Below are positions 13,001-24,500 of a stretch of 64,000 nt of DNA, one piece after another. The DNA lies in assembly GCA_018398585.1 (NCBI GenBank), contig JAGTTD010000015.1:25687478-25751477 (forward strand), written 5' to 3'. How positions within the stretch are numbered: position 1 is the first letter of the stretch; every line of letters begins with the position of its first letter. The notes beneath the pieces are model-generated. The model made no database searches, was not told the origin of the DNA, and saw nothing but the letters and a program-made list of their open reading frames with translations. The stretch is from Simmondsia chinensis. Lineage: Eukaryota; Streptophyta; Magnoliopsida; Caryophyllales; Simmondsiaceae. The position numbers were made by a program, and so were the translations under genes.

Positions 13001-14296
13001 GTTCATCAATTAGCTTAAACATATGGGATAATTGAGTTTTTTTGACATAATTACACTCCTATTAATCCCATTTGAGCTAATATCAAACTATTTTTGAGCT
13101 AATATTGACTCTTAATGAGCCCTTGACAAGTTTTTAGCGAGTTATTATCAAATTGTTTGCAAAGATTTACATGTCGAGCATCCCTTATTCGAACTTAGCT
13201 AAATAAGCTTATCAAGTATGCTCAAACTTGGCTTAATAGGCTTATCGTGTATGCTCGAACTCGGCTTGATAAGCTATTAAGTCTCCGTAACGAACTCGTA
13301 CAAGCTGTAAACCATTTCAAACATGAGTAGTTTATCGAGCATTGGATTCGTTTATAACGTTTATTTCAAACCATCTTACTTCTAACGATCTTTGCATAAT
13401 TTTGTTTCTTACAAACAGAAGAAGCAGAGGACCGCATAGACTACATTCCTGGAGTTTCTTCAATACGCTTCATGGATCTCCCAGATGTTCTCAAAGCAAA
13501 CAATGAGAAAATCCTCAACTTTGGGCTACAAGCTATGTCCGTCATCAAGCACACACGATGCCTTCTTTTCAGATCAATCTACGAGCTTGAAGCGCCCGCC
13601 ATAGACGTCCTCAAAGCAAAACTTTCGCTACCTATTTACACCGTTGGCCCTGCCATACCTCACTTCAAACTTATAGACGTATCCACTGAACCAGATTACA
13701 TTCAGTGGTTGAACTCTCAGCCTAAAAGTTCAGTCCTTTATGTATCACTGGGTAGTTTTATACCGATCTTGAGTTGCCAGATGGAGGAGATTATGGCGGG
13801 TTTGTGCGCGAGTGGAACCCGCTACATGTGGGTGGCGCGCGACGAGGCTTTGAAATTGAAGAATGATTGTGATGAAAATGGGTTTGTATTACCTTGGTGT
13901 GACCAATTGAGGGTTTTGTCTCATCCGTCAGTTGGAGGGTTTTTGTCACACTGTGGATGGAACTCGACTTTAGAGACCGTGTTTTCTGGTGTTCCGGTGT
14001 TGACTTTTCCTTTGGTTTTGGACCAACCGATTGATAGCAAGCTCGGGGTCGAGGATTGGCAGATAGGGTGGCGAGTAAAAATGAAAATGGGGATGGAGAA
14101 CATGGTGAAAAGAGAGGAAATCGCGAGGATCGTGAAGCCATTTATGCATTTAGAGAGCGATGGGAGGAAACATTTGGATAGAAGATGCAAAGAACTTCAA
14201 AAGAAAGTAATGAAAGCCATCGATGCTGGCGGGTCAGCTTGCATTGACCTTGATACATTTTCCAATACCATTTTGGTAAGCTCCCAAATGCCATAA
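10049..14296 (+). CDS. UGT87A: UDP-glycosyltransferase, UGT87A-type, three exons, 451 aa
   Basis: Exons by GT/AG and phase: 10049-10324, 12522-12723, 13419-14296 (1356 nt with stop, 451 aa). Intron 1 is phase 0 (2197 bp) and intron 2 is phase 1 (695 bp). The family moves a sugar, usually glucose from UDP-glucose, to small acceptors such as flavonoids or hormones in the cytosol. The N-terminus has PYPGRGHINP with the catalytic His at residue 21. The partner Asp is residue 110 (VADTY). The PSPG box is intact at residues 319-362: it starts WCDQ, contains HCGWNS and ends in Gln, which usually favours UDP-glucose. WCDQ instead of WAPQ and the N-terminal wording fit the UGT87A group. No signal peptide or membrane segment, as expected. 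All motifs and length are normal, so I infer a working gene. The acceptor substrate cannot be told. Intron 1 carries an RTE LINE and a TRIM. Confidence 0.93.
10845..11640 (+). mobile_element. 5'-truncated RTE-type LINE in UGT intron 1
   Basis: The end of RTE ORF2 is readable with a few stops: SAKCWPMK, VAEVSMLRWMCGYTRKDRIRN, then WFGQC, RGKLKKRMMETIRHDITHLN and MTLDRAQWRA up to a stop near 11260. This C-terminus is characteristic of plant RTE LINEs. The 3' UTR follows, with GGATCCTTGG, GGGTAGCACC-like and GTAAGG blocks, then GGGAGCCCGTGAGGCACTG and a (TTG)n tail ending near 11640. The shared 3' block is the reference for the SINEs in this window. Target duplications are unclear; a TGATACTTGT match at about 10521 and 11650 is possible but would include non-LINE sequence. 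Confidence 0.8.
11548..11572 (+). repeat. C25 homopolymer inside the RTE 3' UTR
   Basis: Twenty-five consecutive C residues, then AA, seven more C and a run of A. In the other RTE copies this place holds a short C run (about 6-7), so it is an expansion of the LINE 3' UTR within the UGT intron. Confidence 0.9.
11898..12196 (-). mobile_element. Complete TRIM (miniature LTR element), 299 bp
   Basis: Two 72-bp terminal direct repeats, 11898-11969 and 12125-12196, read on the minus strand TG...CA (start TGTTAGAATATAAAACC, end GGTTCCTTGACA). Directly inside the minus-strand 5' repeat is TGGTATCAGAGC (12124-12113), the standard primer binding site for initiator Met tRNA. Just before the 3' repeat is a GA-rich polypurine tract (ATGAGGGGATA). 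Flanks CTTTA (11893-11897) and CTTTT (12197-12201) look like a 5-bp target duplication with one change. It has no coding capacity, as in Wukong-like TRIMs, and must rely on proteins in trans. It sits in UGT intron 1. Confidence 0.85.
12815..13060 (+). repeat. Degenerate TRIM-like sequence in UGT intron 2
   Basis: Contains GGTCACGAGTTTGAATCCC, the internal block of the 11898-12196 TRIM, then TTAAGCACAAAATATGAG, a GCATGAGAATGCATGTTA block at the polypurine position, and a diverged terminal repeat (CATCAATTAGCTTAAACATATGGGATAATTGAG). Orientation is opposite to the intron 1 copy. Confidence 0.6.
13060..13340. repeat. Relic rich in GCTCGAA/GCTTGATAAG repeats
   Basis: Repeated short phrases (GAGCATCCCTTATTCGAAC, TATGCTCGAACTCGGCTTG, AAGCTTATCAAGTATGCTC) resemble the interior of non-autonomous hAT elements common in plants. 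No terminal repeats or target duplication could be fixed, so the assignment is weak. Confidence 0.3.
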
Positions 14297-15516
14297 CTGA
14301 TTTTCACCTAATTTGTTAAGAACTCCACATGTGAGTCTACTAAAAGTCTTACATAGGAGTTGTGAAAGAGAAGAGATCAATATATAAGACTAATGGGTTA
14401 CCTAACTTAATATCCATTGATTTTCGGATGCAACCCTACTTGGACTTATATATAGATCTCATGTATGCTAATTTCGTGATTTGGATTGCCCTTTCTTTGT
14501 TGTAGTATGTACAATTAATTGCTTACACGTGTTTAAGTATGTTAGATCCGAATTTTTAGCATGCAAAGTTGTAAACCTTAATGTGAGAGTAGATCCACCT
14601 CATTAGCTTGGAAGAAGAATGGGCATTTTTTCCAATGCGATCGTGGCAGATGCCTGATGTTGAGAACTCCACATGTAAATTTAGTGACATCATATGGTAA
14701 CTAAGGTGTCTAGCACACTAGGAACTCCAATATCATCTAAAATGGATAGCTACTACATGAGCTATACGATTACAATTATGGGGAACCCATTGAAAGTAAA
14801 TACAATAAAAAACAATATTGAGTTTAAGAACATCCTAATGCTTGGATAGGACATGGAGGATCTTAATCACACTTGAAGGCTACAATAGCTTCTAGGCAAT
14901 CGGACTCAATAATAACTCTACTCCAGCTTGAAGCAATATCCAAAAAAAAATGCATCCCAAATGGCAGGGACTAAGGCCACCGCAACAGAGGAGCACCAAC
15001 AACCAATCGTGGAGCCCGAGGAGTCCATGATATCATCTACACATCATATTATCAACTACGTCAATCTTATTATATAACTTGCAAAAATAAAACATACAAT
15101 ATATGAGAAAACAATTTTATTTATTACTAATTATATTACATTATTCAATGTTGACAACATAGTACCTAACAATTTCTAAATCACTATTCCTAACAATGGT
15201 CTCATGTAATAAGGACACCTCCAATCACAGGGCCCAAGGCGCCCAGACAGTCTTGGACTCTCAGCTCTCCTCGTCTATGCGTATGCTATGGTCACTATTA
15301 CAACAACATTCATCACTTGACATTTTTCTTTCAATATTGTTCTTATCAGGACAAAAAATATTATTATCAGAGTAATGATATGACTTGAATTTAATAATAG
15401 CCACAAATTTTTAAATCCTTGCTCTGACATTAACATTTTGTGCTGGCAATAACGCTGCTCTTTTCTTCAATAATCGTGATTTGCTTTGAGGTTGAAAAAG
15501 TACAAGCTTAGTTTGG
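14297..15516. other. Intergenic spacer between two convergent genes
   Basis: About 1.2 kb between the UGT stop codon and the PAP15 stop codon, which face each other. It must hold both 3' UTRs and polyadenylation signals. No gene, RNA or element is recognisable. Confidence 0.6.
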
Positions 15517-18500
15517 CTACCGAGCGTCGGCCCAGTCCTGGCGTATGTGTCTACGCACAGGGCAGATGTGTGGCTGCCTGACTATGTAAATCTGGTCTTC
15601 GGCCACCTTTTCGCTGTCTTGGTTCCGGTACCATGTCCACAGAGCCCATGTCTCGTTCTTTACCTACGGATCATGACATTAGTATCAGAATTCGACACCA
15701 CGTCAAGAAATATTTTTTTTAAAGAAGGTAAGGAGTTACAACATTATCCTAATAAGGCCCACTAATATCATGGGAAGAGAGGATATGAGTTTTGAACCAA
15801 AGATCTCATGCTTGGGGATAAATAGCTTAACCACTACGTGAAATGCAACAACTCACCACCGCAAAAACAAAAACAAACCCAGTGCCTGGGAGGGTTGGGA
15901 TGTACGCAGACTTACCCCTTCAGGGTGCTACCCTAAAGGGAGGCTGTGTCCGAGGACCCTCAACCTGAGAAGCATAAAAGTATACAAGCATCTAAGCATA
16001 AGAACATAAGATCATAAAAACAATGGTATAGAGCAAGCCTATAGACAACATATAGCAATAATAGGCAATAAAGCGGTAAAGCGACAGAGCAAAAAGCAAC
16101 CAACACATAGCCAAAGTGCATACAATTCTAGCAGGCATACATATAAGCCTAGGAGCGCTAGTACTAGCTTTGTATGTGCTCCACTATCCTAAACCGCTAT
16201 GTTACTCCACTCAACTTTATTTAGGGACATCTCCTCATTTAGGTTGAGGTAGGTGAGGTCATGTCGAATTGTCTGCATCCGACTCTTCTTTGGCCAGCCT
16301 CTCCCTCTCTTCCCGTTTGTAACATGGAGTTATTCGCAATCTCCAGACAGGGCAATGGTCGATAACAATGCCCAAACCATCGCAAATGTTGCTCCCTTAG
16401 CTTATCATCGATTGGGGCCATGCCCAATTTATTTCTTATAATGCATTTTTGATCTTATCTTTCCTTGTGTGTCAATACATCCACTATAACATTCTCATCT
16501 CCGCCACCTTCAACTTCTTTGTATGATGCTGTTTAACTGGCCAACACTACATCCCGTAAGACATAACCAGCCTCACTGCCATCTTATAGTATTTTCCCTT
16601 TAACTTTAACGGTAATTTTCTATCGCAAAGTACCATTGAAGCCATCCTCTATTTATGCCAACCTACTTTAATCCGATTGTTGACATCTGCATCAACTTCA
16701 CCGTCTTGTTACATCATGGAACCCAGGTATTTAAAACACACTTTTTTTGGTATGCTCTCTGATCCAATCTTGATACCTTCCATGCTTGGCTTAGTTTAGG
16801 TACAAAACTTGAGTTCCATATACTCGGTCTTGAATTTACTAAGTCTTAAGCCATTCGATTCCAAGGTCATTCTCCAAAGTTCCAGCTGTTCATTCACCTC
16901 TTCTCTAGACTCTTCCACTAGAACTATGTCATCTGCAAAAAGCATGCACCACGACACATTCCCTAGAACTCACCACTGCAAGAATATGATTTAAAAAAAA
17001 AAAAAAAAAAAAAAGCATAAACCTATGTTCTCGCTTATCTCCGTTTTGTCCTAAGATGCTCGTGCTGGATAATGGTACTACATGTTAGTATGGCACCCCC
17101 AACTTGGAGGGAAAAATAGAAAAATGTTAAAAGATTTGCTTGGTTAGGCTGTTTTTTCTGAAAATAAGAACTTAAGGCAAAAACTTTTTTTTTTTTCCCC
17201 CTTGATTTGAGAGTCTTTGACATGGAAAGAAAAATTCTTTCCAATAGAAGCAGCAGTTGTTTCCTACTTGTAAGTAGAAGCAAAAAAATAATGTTTCTTC
17301 TTTAAGATAGTTTTAAAAACAAAATTAAAAAATTTTCAAACAATAACCCTATTGAAACCACTTCTTACAATAGTGATTTCAAAAAACCATTTGGCAAAAC
17401 AAACCCTTAGAAAATTTTCAATTCTGACCTCTTGATACATCCATCTCCGACTCTCAAACAAATCCGAGTAATATTGTCAAGTTTCATCAGGCCTAAACTT
17501 TCCCAAAAAGCTGGCAAGTAACATTAACATGTAAGCCCAAGCGGAATTCATCTAACTTATTACCATTGGATGGATAGCCTAGTGAACTCTTACATAGACC
17601 GATTTTTTCTCTTAATATTGACGTGAGATTTCTTACTAAACTCATATACGGAATCCTAAACATAGACCATGATCAAAATCTTAAGACGATCTTAGTTTCA
17701 AAATGGTTTTGTGAAATTCACCCATAACCAATTGGCATTATGTGGAAAAATCCACTAAGCTTATATTGTTGATCTCCTTTCTTACTAGATTCACATGCAA
17801 AGTTTTTAATAGTTTTTTCCAATGAGAGAAAAAGAGAGAGGGTACTTCAAAGTGGCCATGGCCAGAGGTACTCCCACAATTCCTATGGGGACTTCTTACT
17901 AGATTCACATGTAAAGTCCTTAACAGGTTTTTTAGAGAAAAGAGAGAGAGTGAGAGTACCTCAAGGATGCCATGACCAAAGCTACTCTCTCTGAAAGCAC
18001 TGTAATCAGGTTGGCGATCCCAGCAGAACTTGCCGGCAGCAGGACCAGAAGTAAAATTCTGAGCGCAAAATCCACCCATGTAAGTATCTGGAGTAGTAGA
18101 TGGCTCAGGACAGTTGCCTGGCTCATCAGCATGTTCTATTGCCATCTTCTCTCTATTTCCTCCATCTCCCACTGTTATGTATACTGGTGCACACTCATCT
18201 AGTGTATAATTGTACACTCTATTTGATCTCTCGTATGCGTGCACCTGAAAATTCCATACAAACCCAAAATTAAGTCTTTAATTTCAGTGCCAAATATAAA
18301 GCAATAGGATATCTGGGAGTTTAAATGCCCATGATAGATTAGGACTGTTAGAGGGTATTTGGAAGACGCTTGCTACATCTGATAGTGTTCAAATTTCTCA
18401 TATTTTTAAAGAAAATGATCAAGCTGCGAATTTGGTGGCAAATGCAGGTCATCTTTAGTAGGGTTGGAGATAGGTAGAAGGGAAATTGTTGAACCTCAAA

Positions 18501-21500
18501 AAGACTGTATATGCTGATACACTAGGATGGGCTATCTATTGATAGCTTGTCTAATGTTCTCCTTACCTTTAAAAATACATATACAACTAGAAACGACTTT
18601 AGTAGGCACATCAGATGAGTTGGTTTCATTTCCTAGGCATCTGGTTCAATGTGCAGTAGGATGTCAATAAGCCAAGCAATCACAAGTTGACTCGTTATTT
18701 TGCTTGAAATGCTCAGCTAATTTTGAACTCAGGTAGAGTCAAGCTGGATGTTTAATTAAGCAAATCAAGCCGAGATTTACCACACTAGCAAGCTTAAATG
18801 GACCAATCTCAAGTGAAACTATGAGCTTAAATTTGCCTGAACAAGCCAATTCGAGTCTTAATATGTGGAGATCGATTTTAATAATCCTTAAAGAGTTGAG
18901 TCAATCACGAGCCTAATAAAATGTCGGTGAGTTAAGTCTCAAGTGTGATGAGCTTACACTGATGGATGAAGACCCAAAAATGGTTTTATACTTTAACAAA
19001 GTGTGAATATTGTACAAATTCACCTTATACCTAGTGCTTAAATTATGTCAATATTGACAGTGAGGGGAACGGGGATTCAAACCAATGACTCTTTATCAAC
19101 AAGACTCCAATACCATGTTAAGGAACCAACTTTCCCAAAAGTTTAAGCTGATGGGTTAAGGTTCTAGTATTATACTTTTTAACACATTGACATTTCTAGC
19201 CCGATAAGTTCGAAAAATGGGGGTGATCTTTATGATCACATCATTGTCACTTACATGACCATTGAAGACTATGTCAACACCATGGGAGTAAAGTAGATCT
19301 TCCATAGCCACTCTCATACACTCTGCTTCTCTGTAGTGAGCTCTGTATGTACTGTACCATGGTGGATGCCAAGTAGCTATCAACCATGGCGTTACAGATC
19401 TGTCCACATTAGCCAAGTCTCTCTCCAACCATTTGTATTGATCAGCTGAGAAATTAATAATGAACTTGTTAGCTACACTTAATGCATTTACTTGTTGCAA
19501 TCTAGGGCCTGTTTGCCAAAATTGTGAAAAAACTACTTTTTTCATAAATATTTTTTTGCAAAGGCACTTTTGTAAAAGATGCTTTTAATATGATATTTTT
19601 ATCTAAAAAATATTTTAGTTTTTGCTGTTATTTCAGCTTTAAAGAAGTACTATTTTCATACTGTTGCTTAAAAGCATAAAAATAGATTATACTTCTACTA
19701 AAAGCACCTTTCTTTCTTGACTAAACACCCACAAATCATAGAAAACATGTTTTTTTCCTGAAAAATAAAAAAAAGCACTTTTTTCAAAACAGAAGCTTAG
19801 GCAAGCAAGTCATTAAGCATTAAAAAAAAAAAAAAATCAGAAAACGAAAATGTCATACATGATCCGTTATAGGCAATGTAGGCACCAAGCATGATAAAAT
19901 GTATTCCTCCAGCATTAAAAGAATAGTAGAATGTAGAGTTAGAGCCACTTTCTTCTGATGGAAATGCAAAGCGAGAACTGTAAGCTACAAATGTTTTATT
20001 TTCAGCTTGCTCTTCTATTTCATGGTTTCCTTCCACCACCATTAACGGAACTTCTGCCACCAAACTCTGCATAAACCTATCACCAAGCATAAATAGCATC
20101 AGATGAGCAAAAGAATACCAATAGATATTTAGCAGTGTCAAAATACCAATTATCGCAAAAGCTTAGGCCTTAGCGTGATCAGTGAATGTTCGATAATGGA
20201 TTTGTACTCTAACACGAATGTTCATTAGGCTTGAAGCGTAGATAGTGTACATGCCCTCTTCATAACGTGTGCTTAAGTTAAACTAATATTGAATGTGTAG
20301 GTACTTGGGATAAGAACTCGTGACTTCTTAATCAACAAGACTCTAGTACCATGTCAAAGAGTGAACTATCCTAAAAGCTTAAGCTAATGGGTGAAGATCC
20401 AAGAATGGTGTCACATTGCCCCTTCATTCAAATGTCCATTACACTTCAAGCCTGAATAGAGCACATGCCATCTTTCTTCTTAAGTTACGTTAATATTGAA
20501 AGTGGAGGTGGTTGTGATTGAAACTCATGCCCTCTTGGTTAACAAGGCTCTAATACCATGCAAAATAACCAACTATCTGAAAAGTTTAAATCCAATAATA
20601 GTGCTATGCTTAACAATCAAATGAACTTCATAAAATTGGATGTTCACCTTCCCCAGTAATCCCAACGGGGTTGATATGTCTCATGTATTGGAGTTTGTGA
20701 AAACGAGCAAGAGTAGCAATCAGAACCAGTTCCATTAGTAAGGTAAAGATTTGCATAAGTAACATCACCAACCAGCAGCATAAGATCAGGTTTATTGCGG
20801 ATTACATGATCTATAGTGCTGGTTGTGTTGTATGTGAGACCCAAATCTCCTGTGACTGCAATTCTTCTTGGATAAAATCTTGGTCCAGAAATTGGCATAG
20901 TCCTGAATGAGAATATACGACTCATGGCCGCTTTAGAGGGGTCTCCACAACGGTAATAATACAATGTGCTTGGTTTCAACCCTACATAGAGCAAGCCAAA
21001 AAAGATCCATAGCCTATTAGTATCCCCCCCACAAAAAAAAAAAAAAAAAAAAAAGGCCCAATCAATTTAAGTTCAATCAATTTTTGCCTGCACAAGGACC
21101 AATTTACTTATAATCTTATTGATAAAGCTATAAGTTATAGAATGCTTAATTGATTTGATTGTCTAGGGTTTATGTTGAATATTTCTGTTCTTTGATATTT
21201 TTTAACATAGGGGTCCACTTGCTAAGTTAGCTGGAGAGTAGACTATTTGGAAGGTTCAAACAGTTGGCGGTGCAAAGATGTCAGGTAGGAGTCTGTCCTT
21301 CTAGAAGCCCAAAGTTCAGAAGATTTTCAGTTTTGCCTTGGATTTTGCACATTTTTCTCGCTTTCTTCAAGGAGCAAGAGTTTTAGTTATAGTATGTTTA
21401 TCCTTTGAGCTTTTCGAATTGTTTAAGTCTTGTAGATCAGATAGGAAGAGAGTTGCAAGGCAAGTAGGAAATTAGCTTTATAAATAGGCTTGTAAATAGC

Positions 21501-24500
21501 CAAATTGGCAGTTTTTCCCCTTTGTTAACCAATTGTGTATTTCTATTTCTCTTTTATGTTCTCTTTCTCGAGTTCCAAGTTGAATTTTGTCTTTACTTTT
21601 CTTAGTTTTCGCAAAAGAATTAAAAGAAGGTCGTTGAATCCTTCCTTCCCTTTTCCAACCCTAGTTGACAAATTGCATCAACTCCTATTAAGCAATTGCA
21701 GGCAAACATCTGCAGCAAATTTGAGGCTCAACTTAACTCCAATATATAGTACAAGAAGTCTCCAATGTTCTTACAAATCTCCCATTAAATTGTTTCAACC
21801 TCCTTTAGTCAGCAAAACTAGCATATAATTTTAAGCAATCAATAATGTTCTCGTACAACTCTCCCATTAAGCAAGAATACCAAAGTGTGTTACGTTAATT
21901 ATATTTTTCATTGTATCAATTTACTTCATATAATAGTTTTAAGTATTTCAGTGTTGTCCACATGATACCTAAGAGGGTGCCAACACACAAGCACCGGATC
22001 CCATTAGAACTCAGAAGTTAAGCGTCCTTGGGCGAGAGTAGTACCAAGATGGGTGACCTCCTGGGAAGTCCTCGTGTTGCGCCGCTCAGGTTGAGGGTTC
22101 TCGGAAACAGCCTCCCTTTAGGGTAGCACCGTGAAGGGGGAAGGCTGCGTACATCCACCCCCCGAACTTGCTTAGGCGGTAGCCCTTGAGGCATTGGGAA
22201 TGTTGCTCAATGTTGTCCACATGATATATGGCCATCAATTCAATCCATAACCTTGTCAGTAAGTGGCACGTCCTTTTTGTTCAACAAATACAAAGGAGAG
22301 CTAACATAGAACGCACGCGAGAAGAACCTTAGTTTTCTTTGTCATGTATGTACAAAAACATATCCATTTGAAAACACTTAGTTTTCTTTGTCATGTATGT
22401 ACAAAAACATATCCATTTGAAAACACTAGAACACTTAAAACAATTACACCAATAAGAAACTGAAATAGTTAACTATTAAGGGCTAAATTGAAATACTTTA
22501 AACATTTATAACCCTTACATAAATTATCAAGTAAGGGAACTCAGGCTCCGTTTAGTAGAGGGGAAATCCTTTACTCTTATAAAACGTTTTTATTTGGAAA
22601 AGATTTTCTAATGAAAATCAAATTCCAGTTTAGGTTTTATGCCGTTTATTTCAATGAAAAACATGTTCCCACCTTATGATATTTCTTTATTTATTTCAAT
22701 AAAAAACATGTTCCCACCTTATGATGTTCCTTTTTTTATTTTAAAAGAAAACATCTTCCGCCAATCATCCTATACATTTTTATGGCCAGCATAAACTCAA
22801 TTTATTCCAAACTTGGACCGATGAATACCTAGAGGCTTTACAATGATAACTTCCCCCATTTTACAAGATTAGTCATTTTTCGCTCTTTGGAGAGAAAACC
22901 TTCCCCATGGAAAATCTTATCCGTCAAAAATATGCACCAAACAATACAAAATGAGAAACCAATTGCAATAATATGGTTTTTCCCCTAAACAAACGGAGCC
23001 TCAACGTGAGTAAAGATGAGACAATTCACAAAAAAAAAAAAAAAAAAAAAAAGGGATTGATTAAATTATACCAGTGAGACGAACATGGTGAATGATTCCA
23101 GAAGTATAGTTCTGGAGCCCTTCAAAAGGATAGAGCTGATTGTAGACAAGAGAATAACCCGTAGCTTCATGCGTCGATGGATATCTTAATCTACCATAGT
23201 GTACTACACTTTTTACACTTTCTGGATTCAATGGCTTTATGTCATTTCCAATCTGGAATTCCCCTGTAAGTTCACAACCGAAGCGCTGCACATTATCAGC
23301 CTAACTGCCCATGCATCTTCCAATAATTGAATACAGAAAATAAATTGCAATAGTATCACCAACACTGGTAACATATGTTGTTTGAACCATCCGCATATAC
23401 CAAATCCTAAATCAGAGCAGCAAACACGAAATTAAAGGGATTGTCGGAAATATTTGAACCCCTAAAGTTACATGGTCAGCCAAAACCTACATCCACAAAA
23501 GAAGAGAAAATAATACTCATGTATAACTTAGGATTACATTTCTTGCTCACACTATCTTACACAACACGAGTGCCTATATATAAGCCTCTTACAAATATAA
23601 CTGCCAGAAGCACAAGAGTCACCATCAATCATACCATTAACTCAAGTTCTAATAAATCAAGTTGTTACCGGTCAATTATGTCATTGTTGCCTATTGGAAA
23701 GTATAACACTCATTCTCGAACATTGTGCTTAGCAATCTTACACATACCAAAAATAAATAAATAAATAAAAATGTTCTTAACTCGAAAAGTGCTTGTACTT
23801 TGCTCATTATGTCAATTTAGTCCTTGGACTTTTAATTATGTCAATTTAATCCTTATACAATTTACATTGTATCAATTTGGTCCTTAGAGTAAAATTTATA
23901 TTAAGTTATTAATAAAATTTTTAATGGTTGAGCTATGAATTGGGTTAAATTGAGTCAATCGATGGATTTATAGTGGGTTGCTTTTATCTAACGTGATTTT
24001 GCCGTTAAAAATTACATCAATAACTTAATATAAATTTAACTAACTGCCTAAATTGATACAACATAAATTGTTGAGAGACTAAATTACCACAATTAAAAGT
24101 ACAAGGATTAAAATGTCACAATAAGAAAAATATAGGAACATTTAGTATAAATAACCCTAAATAAAATTATGCATGCTTTTCGGAATTCTAAGAACTACTA
24201 TTAGACGCTTGCTAATGTGATAAGGCTCCTAGACTTAAGGCTTTAGTCCTACGAGAAAACATCTATTTTAGAGACGCATTGAGCAATCTCTAATCCTTTG
24301 CTAATCATATTTAGAGAAGGAAAAATTCCGTCTCAAACCTATAACTCTTTGTCGCATATACTACCTAACGGGTTAGAGATGGTTATTTGAGACAAGACAG
24401 AGACCACTGAAACCATCTTTGATCTGTCCCCAATTAGAAACAATTTTCATCTTTAACTCATTTTCAACTTTCCCGTTTATATAAGTTCGTATCTAATCTA

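Noticed and set aside
17738..17959. Alternative C-terminus of PAP15 read straight through exon 6
   Set aside because: The real family C-terminus is encoded at 15663-15517 with a good acceptor; the read-through is intron sequence, though the decoy donor is reported separately.
21975..22084. A functional 5S rRNA gene
   Set aside because: It carries several substitutions, lacks the normal 3' end and T-run terminator, is fused to an RTE end and is flanked by a target duplication; it is a SINE head, not a gene of a 5S array.
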